Source: a bacterium OM1 bin76
Lineage (GTDB): Bacteria; Actinomycetota; Acidimicrobiia; Spongiisociales; ZC4RG35
Length of the DNA stretch: 51,499 nucleotides
Direction: 5' to 3'
Assembly: GCA_002238785.1 (NCBI GenBank)
Contig: MPNA01000022.1
Coordinates: forward strand, 1-51,499
The translations under genes and the position numbers were made by a program. Numbering within the stretch: the stretch's first letter is position 1; every line of letters starts with the position of its first letter. The notes below the pieces were generated by a model. It saw only the letters and a program-made list of their open reading frames with translations, ran no database searches and had not been told where the DNA came from. Shown here one piece after another: positions 43,725 through 51,499 of this stretch.

Positions 43725-44645
43725 GTGGTCTTCCTGGGAACTCCCGCGGCGGCGGTGCCCTGTTTGCGGGCCTTGAACCAAAGGGCAGACATCGCTCTGG
43801 TGGTCACCCGGGGTGATCGGAGACGTGGCAGGTCTGCTGGCAAAACCCCCTCGGAGGTGAAGAAGTCCGCCATGGAGATGGGACTGGCCACCGCCTGCCC
43901 CGAGAGCCGGGTTCAGTTAGAGCAGGCGCTGCGATCAGTGGCCCCCTTTCGGATGGGATTGGTGGTGGCTTACGGTATGTTGCTCACTCGGCCCATGCTG
44001 GACCTGGCTGAGATGGGGTTCGTCAACGTCCACTTCTCGCTGCTGCCGCGCTGGCGGGGCGCCGCTCCGGTGGCGGCTGCCATCAGGGCGGGCGATCCGG
44101 TGACAGGGGTAAGCCTGATGAAAGTCACCGAGGGTCTGGACTCCGGACCGGTGGTGGCTGCGGCCTCGGTGGCTATCGGGGAGACCGATGAGAGGGGCGG
44201 CCTGACCGATGATCTGTCGGGTCTGGGAGCCGACTTGCTGGCAGAGAATCTGGGAGACCTCATGGCTGGACGGATCAGTGGTTCTCCTCAGAGAGAGGAG
44301 GATGCCACCTACGCCCCTCGTTTGACGGTGGAGGACGGCCGGTTGGACTTCGAACGTCCTGTGGAGGAGTTGGCCCGGCAGGTGAGGGCCATGGCGCCCC
44401 GGCCAGGGGCATTCGCCCGGTGGAAACAAGCACGGATGCGGATTCTTCGGGTCCGCTGGTCTTCCAGTCCCCCACTGTCCCTGCGCCGGGGGGAACTGGC
44501 CCTGGCGAGCGGTGACCTTTGGTGCGGAGGACGAGACGGCGGCCTGATTCTGGATGGGATTCAACCGCCCGGGAAGCGGGTGATGGCGGGATCGGCTTGG
44601 GCTAATGGCGTTCGAGGAGAGTTGGGATCCCTGAGCTCGGGATGA
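43725..44645 (+). CDS. fmt: Methionyl-tRNA formyltransferase
   Basis: Fmt formylates initiator Met-tRNA using 10-formyl-THF. Seen are VVFLGTPAAAVPCLRAL, AYGMLLTRPMLDLAEMG, NVHFSLLPRWRGAAPVAAAI with the catalytic N and H, GVSLMKVTEGLDSGPV with the catalytic D, and APRLTVEDGRLDF in the linker to the OB-like C-terminal domain. The start is GTG 43725, since the FLGTP motif is normally within ten residues of the N terminus. In mycobacteria the 16S rRNA methyltransferase gene rsmB (fmu) follows; here it is absent and rpe follows. Confidence 0.94.
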   Translation: MVFLGTPAAAVPCLRALNQRADIALVVTRGDRRRGRSAGKTPSEVKKSAMEMGLATACPESRVQLEQALRSVAPFRMGLVVAYGMLLTRPMLDLAEMGFVNVHFSLLPRWRGAAPVAAAIRAGDPVTGVSLMKVTEGLDSGPVVAAASVAIGETDERGGLTDDLSGLGADLLAENLGDLMAGRISGSPQREEDATYAPRLTVEDGRLDFERPVEELARQVRAMAPRPGAFARWKQARMRILRVRWSSSPPLSLRRGELALASGDLWCGGRDGGLILDGIQPPGKRVMAGSAWANGVRGELGSLSSG

Positions 44646-44675
44646 ACCGGCCCCAGAGTTAGTCTTGGCCTCGTT

Positions 44676-45362
44676 GTGATTCGCAAGACTCGCGTTGCTC
44701 CTTCGGTACTGGCCGCAGATCTGGGAGGACTCCGTTCGGCGATGCAAGAAGTTGCTTCCCACGTCGACATGTTCCACCTGGATGTAATGGATGGGATCTA
44801 CGTGCCCAATCTGACATTCGGGCCACCGGTGATCGAGTGGGTTCGGCCCGGGGTCGACACCTTCTTCGACTGCCATCTGATGGTTGCTCGACCACTGGAC
44901 CTGCTGGAACCCCTGGCCCGGGCCGGAGCCGACCACGTCACGTTGCACACCGACGTCTGTCCCGATCCTCCAGCAGCCATGGGCATGGCCCGACAGCTAG
45001 GGCTGCAGTTCGGTCTCGCTCTGTCACCGACGGTACCTGCATCGGCGGTCCGCGCCTATCTTGCAGATCTGGACATGGTGGTGGTGATGTCGGTGGAGCC
45101 GGGGTTCGGGGGGCAGAGGTTCATGCCGGAAACGCTTTCCAAGGTCGAGACGATTCGCGGCTGGATAGATCGGGAGGGTTTGAGTACGGCCCTGCAGATC
45201 GACGGAGGCATTGCTACAGAAACGGCGCCTCTGGCAGCCCTTGCCGGGGCCGATGTACTCGTCGCCGGCACCGCCATCTTCGGCCAGGCCGATCCTGTAA
45301 CCGCGGTGGGACTGTTACGCAAGGCGATTAACGGCGCCCTCCTCTCTGGGGAAACCGGTTAG
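44676..45362 (+). CDS. rpe: Ribulose-phosphate 3-epimerase
   Basis: Rpe interconverts ribulose 5-phosphate and xylulose 5-phosphate. The 228-residue TIM barrel shows VAPSVLAADLGGL, HLDVMDGIYVPNLTFGPPVI with the metal histidine and catalytic aspartate, FDCHLMVARPLDLL, MSVEPGFGGQRFMPETLSKV and LQIDGGIATETAP with the second aspartate. Start is GTG 44676. Ribulose 5-phosphate is also the RibB substrate, and the rib genes follow directly. Confidence 0.95.
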   Translation: MIRKTRVAPSVLAADLGGLRSAMQEVASHVDMFHLDVMDGIYVPNLTFGPPVIEWVRPGVDTFFDCHLMVARPLDLLEPLARAGADHVTLHTDVCPDPPAAMGMARQLGLQFGLALSPTVPASAVRAYLADLDMVVVMSVEPGFGGQRFMPETLSKVETIRGWIDREGLSTALQIDGGIATETAPLAALAGADVLVAGTAIFGQADPVTAVGLLRKAINGALLSGETG

Positions 45363-45368
45363 GCAGCA

Positions 45369-46448
45369 ATGGGGTTGACTGTCTCCGGGCAGCGGCGCCT
45401 GCTCCGCCGGGCGCTGCGTTTGACCATGTCCTCATATCCCCATCCCAATCCCCGTGTGGCTGCCCTGCTGCTGGATCCCGCCGGTCAACAGGTGGCGAGC
45501 GGGGTTCATCAAGGGCCGGGCAGTCCCCATGCAGAGGTATTGGCGCTGGATGAAGCTGGAGACCGGGCTCGGGGTGGAGTGTTGTTCACCACCTTGGAGC
45601 CTTGCGTGCATGTCGGCCGCACACCTCCTTGCGTGGAACGGATCCGTGATTCGGGGGTGGCGACCATTGTGGTGGGGGCCCTCGATCCTGATTCCAGGGT
45701 CGCCGGTCGAAGCAGGGGGATCCTTGAGGCGGCGGGGATCGAGGTGGTCGGGCCGTTGGTCACCGAAGAAGTGGAAGCTATCGATCCGGGCTATTACCAC
45801 CACCGGCGAACGGGTCTGCCTCTATTCACGCTGAAGGCGGCGGCCACCCTGGATGGTTGGACCGCAGCTGCGGATGGAACCTCGCAGTGGATCTCGGGGT
45901 CCTCCGCCCGTAGGGACGGCCATCGTCTGCGGGCGGCCTCGGATGCAGTAATGGTCGGGGCTGGGACTCTTCGGGCCGACGACCCGAGGTTGACAGTCCG
46001 TGCCCCCGGCTACGGTGGGCCTCAGCCGCGGCCGGTGGTGGTGGCGGGGCGCTCAGAACTGCCGCCGGTCCGCAAACTGTGGGAGAGAAGCCCATTGCTC
46101 GTCACCCCAAGACCCCAGCAGGCATTTGCCATTGAAGATCAGGTGGTGGCGCCGGGAGAGGGCGGGCTGGTCGACCTCGAGGAGGCGGCGCGGGCTCTGG
46201 GAGAGCGAGGGATACTGGACGTACTGGTGGAAGGCGGGGCCCGACTGGCCGGGGCCCTATGGAGGCGGGGACTGATTGATCAAGGGGTCTTCTATCTGGC
46301 AGCCGCGGTTGCGGGAGGCGAGGGCCGGCCAGTCATGAAGGGGGCGTTCGCAACTTTGACCGAGGCCCGGCGGGTCATAATTGAAGACGTGCAAAGAGTC
46401 GGAGAAGACATCAGGGTGGCGTGGAGACGCCGCAAGGAGGATGCCTGA
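45369..46448 (+). CDS. ribD: Bifunctional riboflavin deaminase/reductase RibD
   Basis: RibD deaminates the pyrimidine product of GTP cyclohydrolase II and reduces its ribose side chain. The N-terminal deaminase has PHPNPRVAALL, H54-A-E56 (SPHAEVLAL) and the zinc cysteines C79 and C88 in EPCVHVGRTPPC. The C-terminal reductase includes TLKAAATLDGWTA, SDAVMVGAGTLRADDPRLTVR and VLVEGGARLAGAL. Length 359 aa is normal. Its stop overlaps the ribE start (TGATG). Confidence 0.95.
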   Translation: MGLTVSGQRRLLRRALRLTMSSYPHPNPRVAALLLDPAGQQVASGVHQGPGSPHAEVLALDEAGDRARGGVLFTTLEPCVHVGRTPPCVERIRDSGVATIVVGALDPDSRVAGRSRGILEAAGIEVVGPLVTEEVEAIDPGYYHHRRTGLPLFTLKAAATLDGWTAAADGTSQWISGSSARRDGHRLRAASDAVMVGAGTLRADDPRLTVRAPGYGGPQPRPVVVAGRSELPPVRKLWERSPLLVTPRPQQAFAIEDQVVAPGEGGLVDLEEAARALGERGILDVLVEGGARLAGALWRRGLIDQGVFYLAAAVAGGEGRPVMKGAFATLTEARRVIIEDVQRVGEDIRVAWRRRKEDA

Positions 46449-47041
46449 TGTTCACGGGCATCGTGACCGAGGTGGGGCGCGTAGTCGGCTACGAGCCGAC
46501 CGATCGGGGACGACGGCTGAAGGTGGAAGCCCCGCAAACCACCGCAGACCTCAAGGTGGGTGATTCGGTGGCCGTCAACGGGATCTGTATGACGGCGGTG
46601 GTAATCGATCCTCCCGGATTTGGTGTGGAGGCGATGGCGGAGACCCTGGCGCGCACCAATCTGGGTGGTTTGGATGAGGGATCCTCGGTGAATCTGGAGC
46701 GACCCATGCAGATGGGAGGTCGTCTGGACGGCCACATAGTGCAGGGACACATTGATGCTGCCGGGATGATTGTTGCCATCGAGCCGGAAGGGCGAAGCAA
46801 ACGGGTCACCATCTCCATCCCTGATGGCTTGGAACGGTACCTGGTCTACAAGGGATCGGTAGCGGTGGATGGTGTGGCTCTCACCGTCACAGGGGTGGAG
46901 ACGGGGCGTTTCGAGGTGGCTCTGATCCCCCACACCCTGGAGGCGACCACACTGAGGGATCTGGAGGTAGGTGACACGGCTAATGTTGAAGTTGACATTC
47001 TGGCCAAATATGTTGAAAGGCTTCTGGTGTTCAGCAAGTGA
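46448..47041 (+). CDS. ribE: Riboflavin synthase alpha chain
   Basis: Riboflavin synthase dismutates two lumazine molecules to riboflavin. The 197-residue protein has the two-lobed duplication: [27 protein letters not shown], then [30 protein letters not shown] and [10 protein letters not shown]. All are typical. Overlaps with ribD and ribBA suggest tight translational coupling. Confidence 0.96.
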   Translation: MFTGIVTEVGRVVGYEPTDRGRRLKVEAPQTTADLKVGDSVAVNGICMTAVVIDPPGFGVEAMAETLARTNLGGLDEGSSVNLERPMQMGGRLDGHIVQGHIDAAGMIVAIEPEGRSKRVTISIPDGLERYLVYKGSVAVDGVALTVTGVETGRFEVALIPHTLEATTLRDLEVGDTANVEVDILAKYVERLLVFSK

Positions 47042-48255
47042 AATTTGCAAGCATTCCTGAACTGGTCGAAGAGATCAGGAAGGGCAACATGGTGATCGTG
47101 GTGGACGATCCGGATCGGGAGAACGAGGGAGACCTGATTGTTGCCGCAGAAAAGATCACCTCCCAGCAGATGGGGTTCCTGATCCGGCATACCAGCGGGA
47201 TAGTCTGCCTCCCCATCATTGGGGAACGTCTCGACGAGCTTCAGATCCCGCTCATGATTCCCCAACGCGACCCTTCCGATCTGGGAACCGCCTTTACGGT
47301 GGCGGTGGACGCCCGGCATGGCGTCACCACCGGAATCTCGGCTTCTGATCGGACCAGGACGGTCAGGGCCATGATCGATCCCGATACCGAGCCCGCCGAC
47401 ATCGACCGGCCCGGTCACGTCTATCCACTTCGCTATCGCCCTGGAGGAGTGCTCAGAAGGGCGGGTCACACGGAGGCATCGGTTGATCTGGTTCGGTTGG
47501 CAGGCCTGTACCCGGCAGGGGTTATCGCCGAGGTGATGAATGACCAAGGGGAGGTCGCCAAACTGGAGGACCTGCGACAATTCGCCGCGGAGCACAATCT
47601 GCTGATCGGTTCGGTGGCTGACCTCATCTCTTATCGTCGGCGCACCGAGGGAAAGCTGGTGAAGCGGGTGGTGGGGGCCCGAGTCCCAACCACCGCCGGG
47701 GAGTTCATGACGGTGGGATACCACTCACTGGTGGATGGTCGGCAGCATGTGGCCCTGGTTATGGGAGATATCGGCGACGGAGAGGACGTGTTGGTGAGGG
47801 TCCATTCCGAGTGTCTCACCGGTGATGTATTCGGGAGCATGCGGTGTGATTGCGGGGAACAACTGAGTCTGGCCATGGCCAAAGTGGCGGAGGAAGGTCG
47901 AGGAGTGGTGCTGTATATCAGGGGCCACGAAGGCCGGGGGATCGGGTTCTTCCCCAAACTGGTTGCCTACAACCTTCAGGACGAGGGGTTGGACACTGTG
48001 GACGCCAACCAGAACCTGGGGTTGCCGGTGGACGCCCGGGACTACGGAGTCGGTGCCCAGATCCTGTACGACCTCGGGGTGAGATCGATGAATCTTCTCA
48101 CCAACAATCCCGTCAAGCGGGCGGGTATCGAGGGCTACGGTTTGACCATCCGTGAGAGGGTGCCGCTGGTGGTGGCCCCCAACGAGCAGAACCGGCGTTA
48201 CCTGGAGACCAAAGCCGCTCGCATGGGCCACGTGTACAGCGCAGACCCCCAATAA
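47038..48255 (+). CDS. ribBA: Bifunctional DHBP synthase/GTP cyclohydrolase II
   Basis: RibBA supplies both branches of riboflavin synthesis. The N-terminal DHBP synthase has [72 protein letters not shown]. The C-terminal GTP cyclohydrolase II has [24 protein letters not shown]-type zinc cysteines, GHEGRGIG and [15 protein letters not shown]. The usual GRGIGL is GRGIGF here. Length 405 aa is normal. ribH (lumazine synthase), which usually follows, is not in the window; the operon ends here. Confidence 0.96.
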   Translation: MKFASIPELVEEIRKGNMVIVVDDPDRENEGDLIVAAEKITSQQMGFLIRHTSGIVCLPIIGERLDELQIPLMIPQRDPSDLGTAFTVAVDARHGVTTGISASDRTRTVRAMIDPDTEPADIDRPGHVYPLRYRPGGVLRRAGHTEASVDLVRLAGLYPAGVIAEVMNDQGEVAKLEDLRQFAAEHNLLIGSVADLISYRRRTEGKLVKRVVGARVPTTAGEFMTVGYHSLVDGRQHVALVMGDIGDGEDVLVRVHSECLTGDVFGSMRCDCGEQLSLAMAKVAEEGRGVVLYIRGHEGRGIGFFPKLVAYNLQDEGLDTVDANQNLGLPVDARDYGVGAQILYDLGVRSMNLLTNNPVKRAGIEGYGLTIRERVPLVVAPNEQNRRYLETKAARMGHVYSADPQ

Positions 48256-48275
48256 CCGGAGTTCATTCGGGACGG

Positions 48276-48305
48276 CCGAGGCTGGTGGCGACTCAGCCAT
48301 CTCGG
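48276..48305. terminator. Hairpin between convergent ribBA and the amidohydrolase
   Basis: CCGA and TCGG enclose an inner GGCTG/CAGCC stem with a 9-base loop and small bulges. It sits just between the two convergent stops and could act in both directions. No T-tract. Confidence 0.35.
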
Positions 48306-48311
48306 GTCCGG

Positions 48312-49886
48312 TCAGTCTTTGGTTGACCGCCTTCGGAGAACTCTGCCGGCAGCGGTGTCGCCCAGGCCGCCTTCCATGAATGCAGCTCTTCCGTTTACGA
48401 ATACGTACTCCATTCCGACGGCGTTGGCCCGGGGATCCTCGAACGTGGCTCGATCCTGAACCCGCTCAGGATCGAAAACGGCCAGATCCGCAAATGCGCC
48501 CGATCGCACTATTCCCCGGTCCGCCAAGCCGTACCGAGCAGCAGGCATGCCGGTCATTCGTCTGATGGCGTCCGGAAAGTCCAACCATCCCTTATCACGC
48601 ACCAGGTGTGACAGCACCCGGGCATGGGCGCCGAAGCCTCTGGGGTGGGGATAGCTTCCCCGGTAGAGACCGTCGGAGCCGACCATACCCAGCCGATGGG
48701 TCATGGCGCGGCGGAGCTTTTCCTCATCGTTCCACCGGTAGACCATGAGCACTTGCATCCGGCATTCCACCAGCAGGCGGCACACTGTCTCCGCCAGGTT
48801 CTTCCCCACCGGACCGATGGCGTCGATCAGCGGACGACCCTCCAGGTATTTGTATGGGCCGTCCGGCAGCGATGAAAAGAAGGCGTCCCGGGGCCGGGAG
48901 ACGTAGGCGCCGAAGAATCTTTCGATATCGGACGCCACCTTTGACTGAACCACGGGATCTGCCAGCAAATCGATCACCCGGTCGGGAGGTCCCTGGTCCA
49001 CCCACTGCGGAATGCAGAAGGCCAGGTGACTGCTGGCGGCCATGTAGGGGTAGGCGTCGAAGGTGACGTCAATGCCCTCGTTCCGGGCGGCCACCAGTTC
49101 CTCGTACAGTTGGTCGGACCCGAACAGGTGGGAGATGTGCACCGGAAGGTGCGCCTGGCGGGCGACTTGGAGCGCTTCCCGAACGCCGAATGCCACGTCT
49201 CCCCTGATGCCTCGGACGTGCGAGGTGTATATCCCTCCGTATTCCGCCACCACCCTTGCCACCGCGACCAGTTCCTCGGTGCTGGAGTGTCCGGAGGGAA
49301 AGTAGTCGAGACCTGCCTGTATGCCCGAGGCCCCTTGTTCCATCACCTGGCGAGTCAGGTCCCGCATCTGCCGGATCTCAGAGGGGGTAGCCGGGCGCGG
49401 GTCCCATCCCACCGCTTCAGCCCGCACCGCGTTGAACCCCACCTGTGGAACCAGGTTGATGCCCACCTTCCCCTCGAACATGGCCAGGTACTCGGAGGTG
49501 TCGGACCACTGCCAATCCCTTTCCGGGACACCGTTGAATACTGCAAGATAGGCCGCCATCTCGGCCAGCCGGTCCGGAGAAAGGGGTGTGTAGGCGAAAC
49601 CATCCGGCGCCATCAGATCGGTGGTGATCCCTTGACTGAGGCGAGGTTGCAGGTCGTCACCCCGTAGCAACGAGAACTCCGAATGGGAGTGGACATCGAT
49701 GAAACCAGGGCATATAGCCAAACCCCTGGCATCGATCCGCCGCCGGGTTCGGGCGTCAGCCAACTGGCCGATCGTCTGAATCCGGTCCCCTCTCAGACCC
49801 ACATCGGCCTCGAAGCCGGGTTGTCCGGTTCCGTCGAAGACGGTGCCTCCGGTCAGGAGCCAGTCAAACATGTCAGATCTTGGCAT
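48312..49886 (-). CDS. Amidohydrolase of the N-acyl-D-amino-acid deacylase family
   Basis: Members hydrolyse N-acyl-D-amino acids or related amides with zinc. The 524-residue protein has the small beta domain (WLLTGGTVFDGTG, ADVGLRGDRI), the metal motif GFIDVHSHSE with H66 and H68, TSHVRG and HISHLFG for the next histidines, GSDGLY for the aspartate, and the C-terminal strand GAFADLAVFDPERV. In characterised D-aminoacylases a cysteine in a GNCG-like turn bridges the metals; here that place reads APDGF, with D95. The substrate is thus uncertain. The start is at 49886, or at an internal ATG at 49871 (MFDWLLTGG), which fits the family better. Not linked to the riboflavin genes except by position. 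Confidence 0.87.
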   Translation of the reverse strand: MPRSDMFDWLLTGGTVFDGTGQPGFEADVGLRGDRIQTIGQLADARTRRRIDARGLAICPGFIDVHSHSEFSLLRGDDLQPRLSQGITTDLMAPDGFAYTPLSPDRLAEMAAYLAVFNGVPERDWQWSDTSEYLAMFEGKVGINLVPQVGFNAVRAEAVGWDPRPATPSEIRQMRDLTRQVMEQGASGIQAGLDYFPSGHSSTEELVAVARVVAEYGGIYTSHVRGIRGDVAFGVREALQVARQAHLPVHISHLFGSDQLYEELVAARNEGIDVTFDAYPYMAASSHLAFCIPQWVDQGPPDRVIDLLADPVVQSKVASDIERFFGAYVSRPRDAFFSSLPDGPYKYLEGRPLIDAIGPVGKNLAETVCRLLVECRMQVLMVYRWNDEEKLRRAMTHRLGMVGSDGLYRGSYPHPRGFGAHARVLSHLVRDKGWLDFPDAIRRMTGMPAARYGLADRGIVRSGAFADLAVFDPERVQDRATFEDPRANAVGMEYVFVNGRAAFMEGGLGDTAAGRVLRRRSTKD

Positions 49887-49948
49887 CCGGCTGTCACGGT
49901 GCCAGATGGTACTTCAAGTCGGCCCCCGCACGCCGGGTGGGGAGACCC

Positions 49949-51058
49949 TCAGAGGGTGATCACCAGTTTTCCCACATGGCGTTTGGTCAGAAAGTCCTGC
50001 TGGGCGGCGTGGATGTCGGACAGCAGGTAGGCACCCCCTACTATCGCCCGGACCGCTCCTGTTTCGATGTGACCCACCAGGTCGGCGAAGACTCGAGGGT
50101 GGTAGACAGTTGCGCCGTGGAGGGTGAGGTCCTTCAGATAGAGAGTGCGTAGATCCAGGTCCACGATCGGCCCGGCTATGGCGCCGGAAGTGACATACCG
50201 CCCTCCGCGACGTAATGCCTCCAGCCACCCTCCGAAGTCTTCACCACCCACCACATCAGCGACCACATGAAAACGCCCGCGGTTGGCTTCCACAGCTTCC
50301 TGGGTTACCCCTCCGGCCTGTCGAACCACGACGTGATCAGCGCCGAGTTCCCTCACCTGGTCCAGTTTGGAGGCACCGGCTATCGCCACCACCCGGGCAC
50401 CGCGCAGTTTGGCTAGCTGCACCGCCGCGCTGCCCACTCCGCCGGAGGCCCCCGGCACTGCCACCGTCTCTCCTGCCCGCAGGTTGGCCAGCTGAAGCAT
50501 GTGTTCGGCTGTCGACCACGAGCAGGGGAAAGCAGCCAGTTCCACATCCGGGAGATCGGTGGAGATCGGATAGGCGTTCTCGCTTGGCGCCGCGCAATAC
50601 TCGGCAAAGCCGCCGTCCCGTTCGCTTCCCAGGTACCCGGCCAGATCGAGGTCGTCCGGGCGGCGTCTGTCCCGCAGGCAAGGGTCGACCATCACGCGGC
50701 GTCCCATCAGAGCGGCGCTGACTCCCTCTCCGGCTTCCACCACCACGCCCACCACGTCGCTGCCCTGAATGCGCGGGAAGGACAACCCCTTGCGACTCCA
50801 ACCCACGTCGCCAAGGTCCGCGTCCTTGTAACCGGATTCTTCCGTGGCGGTGTGTATCGAACGGCTGTACCAACCGACGCGGGTGTTGATATCGGAGTTG
50901 TTTAAACCGCAGGCGCCTACCCGAACAACCACGTCCCCCGGCCCCGCCCGAGGCACCGGCACGTCGTGGCGGATCTCCAGCATCTCGGGCCCGCCAATGC
51001 CCATAAGGAGGGCTGCCCTCATGGTCTGGGGTGTGGAGTTGCCGTTGCGCCCTGCCAT
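49949..51058 (-). CDS. Zinc-type alcohol dehydrogenase/quinone reductase superfamily (MDR) oxidoreductase
   Basis: The 369-residue protein belongs to the medium-chain dehydrogenase/reductase family. The GroES-like part has GPGDVVVRVGACGLNNSDINTR and IQGSDVVGVVVEAGEGV; the NAD(P)-binding fold has VAVPGASGGVGSAAVQLAKLRGA and ELGADHVV. The catalytic zinc cysteine is not at its usual place (GACGLNNSD instead of GICGTD), so it is closer to quinone reductase-like members. The substrate is unknown. It is 62 bases upstream of the deacylase-like gene on the same strand and may be cotranscribed with it. Confidence 0.87.
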   Translation of the reverse strand: MAGRNGNSTPQTMRAALLMGIGGPEMLEIRHDVPVPRAGPGDVVVRVGACGLNNSDINTRVGWYSRSIHTATEESGYKDADLGDVGWSRKGLSFPRIQGSDVVGVVVEAGEGVSAALMGRRVMVDPCLRDRRRPDDLDLAGYLGSERDGGFAEYCAAPSENAYPISTDLPDVELAAFPCSWSTAEHMLQLANLRAGETVAVPGASGGVGSAAVQLAKLRGARVVAIAGASKLDQVRELGADHVVVRQAGGVTQEAVEANRGRFHVVADVVGGEDFGGWLEALRRGGRYVTSGAIAGPIVDLDLRTLYLKDLTLHGATVYHPRVFADLVGHIETGAVRAIVGGAYLLSDIHAAQQDFLTKRHVGKLVITL

Positions 51059-51253
51059 GCTCAGATTCGTTTCGCCATGTCGTGCACCCGATCTTGGCGG
51101 AGGGGGACGATTCCGGGCATGGCTATGTCTTGGATGCTCTCATGGAAACGCAATGGAGGCTACCAAAGGGTTCCCTCAGCGAGGCACGTCGACCAAGAAG
51201 AGGCATCAGCGAGTTTGCCGTGCCAACCGAAAGTACACCTAGGGTTTGGGATG
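51059..51253. other. Intergenic region before the right TnpB element
   Basis: About 195 bases between the MDR start and the putative transposon end. Short plus-strand frames exist but I recognise no protein in them. The promoter of the MDR gene should lie here on the minus strand; I cannot point to it. Confidence 0.4.
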
Positions 51254-51263
51254 GGACTTATAA
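51254..51263 (+). mobile_element. Putative left-end motif of the right TnpB element
   Basis: GGGACTTATA, identical to the motif at 1166-1175 on the other strand. It precedes the tnpB start by 43 bases here and by about 120 at the left copy. I take it as the shared terminus of one element family. Confidence 0.5.
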
Positions 51264-51269
51264 GGATAG

Positions 51270-51299
51270 TTGACGATTGTCACAGCTTCTTCGTATTCT
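51270..51299 (+). promoter_or_regulatory. Promoter of the right tnpB, leaderless start
   Basis: TTGACG (51270-51275), 18 bases, TATTCT (51294-51299), then 7 bases to GTG 51307. TTGTCACA (51277-51284) in the spacer is shared with the left copy. The spacing matches a leaderless message. Confidence 0.55.
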
Positions 51300-51306
51300 T
51301 GGGGGT

Positions 51307-51499
51307 GTGTCTCAGTTGGTGCAAACGTTCCGCTTGGCGGCTAAGTGTTCGCCGTCTCAGTATCGTCGTCTTAGCGTCGTGTTTGGTATGTGTTCGGAGT
51401 TGTACAACGCGGTGTTGGAGTCGTGGCGTGGTACTTATTTGTGGTGGAGGGAGCACCATCCCGAAGGGGAGGCTCTTCCTGGGGATCGGTCGCTGTCTC
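51307..51499 (+). CDS. tnpB: TnpB family nuclease, N-terminal part only, cut by the window edge
   Basis: From GTG 51307 the frame reads VSQLVQTFRLAAKCSP and continues for 64 codons to the edge, including CSELYNAVLESWRGTY and WWREHHPEG. It aligns with the left copy (SAELYNACLESWRGTY, WWREHHPD) but is clearly a different sequence, so the two are family members and not recent duplicates. RuvC motifs would lie outside the window. It uses more T-ending codons (CGT, TAT, GGT) than the neighbouring housekeeping genes, which may indicate a foreign origin. Confidence 0.85.
   Translation, partial: MSQLVQTFRLAAKCSPSQYRRLSVVFGMCSELYNAVLESWRGTYLWWREHHPEGEALPGDRSLS

Noticed and set aside
45363-45368. FMN riboswitch before the riboflavin genes
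   Set aside because: rpe and ribD are separated by only six bases and no RFN-like conserved elements are present upstream.
1-51499. A 50-kb composite transposon bounded by the two TnpB genes
   Set aside because: The two elements differ in sequence, and the interior is conserved housekeeping synteny rather than cargo.
1-51499. CRISPR arrays, tRNA and rRNA genes
   Set aside because: Reading all gaps between genes showed no regularly spaced repeats, no cloverleaf T-loop signatures and no rRNA-like sequence.

Overview
The window is a GC-rich bacterial chromosome segment, almost entirely coding. The gene order and gene types point to an actinobacterium (Actinomycetota). The signs are an AdnA/AdnB-type helicase-nuclease pair, an actinobacterial integration host factor (mihF) next to gmk, rpoZ and coaBC, a PriA homologue without helicase motifs, a homodimeric AceE, and many starts lying 7-9 bases downstream of a TANNNT -10 box. 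The last pattern suggests frequent leaderless mRNAs. I cannot name the species. A deep-branching class such as Acidimicrobiia would fit, but that is inference.

Layout. (1) 1-1045: most of a TnpB transposon nuclease gene, minus strand, running off the left edge. Its transposon end abuts a truncated DNA methyltransferase remnant (about 1185-1340). (2) 1.35-7.8 kb: a tiny ORF, xseA-xseB, an acyl-CoA thioesterase-like gene, a MoaB/Mog-type gene, rmuC, then xdhC and coxG. The last two are accessory genes of molybdenum hydroxylases whose structural genes are not in the window. (3) 8.1-12.3 kb: aceE, divergent from a radical SAM protein with a CCAEP tail; the spacer holds a perfect palindrome. (4) 12.3-22.1 kb: a DNA-repair block with a two-module PD-(D/E)XK protein, dtd, a remnant of an RND transporter, adnB and adnA, a small unknown protein and a RecB-family exonuclease. 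(5) 22.2-48.3 kb: a long plus-strand housekeeping block: alaS, ruvX, mltG, aroE, prepilin peptidase, aroC, aroK, aroB, efp, nusB-carA, carB, pyrF-like, mihF, gmk, rpoZ, coaBC, metK, priA, def, fmt, rpe, ribD, ribE, ribBA. Many junctions overlap as ATGA or GTGA. One alpha-type carbonic anhydrase gene is inserted on the opposite strand between the prepilin peptidase and aroC. (6) 48.3-51.1 kb: an N-acyl-D-amino-acid deacylase-like amidohydrolase and a zinc-type alcohol dehydrogenase/quinone reductase family protein, both minus strand. (7) 51.25-51.5 kb: the start of a second, different TnpB gene on the plus strand.

The large operon joins translation, shikimate, pyrimidine, cofactor (CoA, SAM, riboflavin) and cell-wall functions. 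Two oddities stand out in it. NusB and CarA are encoded by a single open reading frame. The gene at the pyrF position is a recognisable OMP decarboxylase homologue that has lost both catalytic lysines. Other points for a second look are the CCAEP-tail radical SAM protein with a shared palindromic regulatory spacer, the nuclease cluster, the TnpB-truncated methyltransferase and the conserved left ends of the two TnpB elements.
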